Source: Bacteroidota bacterium (GTDB taxonomy: Bacteria > Bacteroidota > Bacteroidia > Chitinophagales > Chitinophagaceae). From it: a stretch of 7,150 nt of DNA. Shown here one piece after another: positions 6,929-7,150 of the stretch. Location: assembly GCA_021824855.1 (NCBI GenBank), contig JAKAJX010000265.1, positions 1-7,150 of the forward strand, written 5' to 3'. Numbering within the stretch: the stretch's first letter is position 1; the number at the start of each line of letters is the position of its first letter. Both the position numbers and the translations under genes were made by a program. Below the pieces are notes generated by a model. It did not search any database. It saw only the letters and a program-made list of their open reading frames with translations, and had not been told where the DNA came from.

Positions 6929-7150
6929 ATGTCTACCTATAACGAAGTTGTACTTGCTTTTAAAAATCGTTTTACTACCGAGCCAAAAGTATTTTTTTCT
7001 CCCGGCAGAATTAACTTAATTGGCGAGCATATTGATTATAACGATGGCTATGTAATGCCTGCGGCTATTGATAAAGGCGTATGGTATGCAGTGGCAGCCA
7101 ATCATTCCGATAATATTAATTTCTTCAGTACAGATTATAACGAAAGTTAT
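6929..7150 (+). CDS. galK: Galactokinase, N-terminal part (cut by window end)
   Basis: This GHMP-family kinase phosphorylates alpha-D-galactose at C1 with ATP, the first committed step of the Leloir pathway. Only 74 codons are in the window, with no stop; a full protein would be about 380 residues. Residues 24-40 carry the galactokinase signature, SPGRINLIGEHIDYNDG. R27 corresponds to the conserved catalytic-site arginine, and E33, H34 and D36 to the galactose-binding residues. VMPAAID (42-48) continues the family pattern. The ATG follows the galM stop by 2 bp without a Shine-Dalgarno sequence, which points to one transcript and probably coupled translation. Confidence 0.95.
   Translation, partial: MSTYNEVVLAFKNRFTTEPKVFFSPGRINLIGEHIDYNDGYVMPAAIDKGVWYAVAANHSDNINFFSTDYNESY

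Noticed and set aside
1..7150. CRISPR array, tRNA, rRNA or insertion sequence
   Set aside because: No regularly spaced repeats, cloverleaf-like sequence, rRNA motifs or transposase-like reading frame were seen in the window.

Overview
The window looks like chromosomal DNA of an AT-rich member of the Bacteroidota, probably near the Chitinophagales/Sphingobacteriia. This is inferred from about one-third GC, start codons preceded by A/T-rich leaders without Shine-Dalgarno motifs, a signal peptide ending in the typical SFSQ, and a TAnnTTTG-type -7 promoter element. The genus cannot be read from the sequence alone.

Layout. Positions 1-163 are clearly richer in GC (about 55% over 61-160, against roughly 25-35% in the next gene) and hold no gene I can support. 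They contain a hairpin-forming inverted repeat at 102-157. Next, on the minus strand, is a 555-residue orphan protein (164-1831) with a PD-(D/E)XK-type nuclease core near its C-terminus. A short core sequence, AGCYAACAAT, occurs in the hairpin and again just upstream of this gene. The nuclease gene is therefore bracketed like a single-gene integron-type cassette. This is a structural hypothesis, not a proven integron.

Also on the minus strand, and apparently resident, are a small exported protein with a calcium-binding-like loop (1885-2460, possibly a PliI-type lysozyme inhibitor) and a complete fused isobutyryl-CoA mutase, IcmF (2483-5860). They are 22 bp apart with icmF first, so they may share a transcript. 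IcmF joins a B12-binding domain, a MeaB-like GTPase chaperone and the mutase barrel in one chain. Its active site carries the Phe/Gln pair of isobutyryl-CoA mutases rather than the Tyr/Arg pair of methylmalonyl-CoA mutases.

A 124-bp divergent intergenic region separates icmF from a plus-strand galactose operon: galM-like aldose 1-epimerase (5985-6926), then galK galactokinase (from 6929, cut by the window end). These two genes are 2 bp apart and supply the first steps of Leloir galactose use.

The metabolic genes are ordinary for this phylum. The part most worth following up is 100-1870: an uncharacterised nuclease-like gene in what looks like a mobile cassette.
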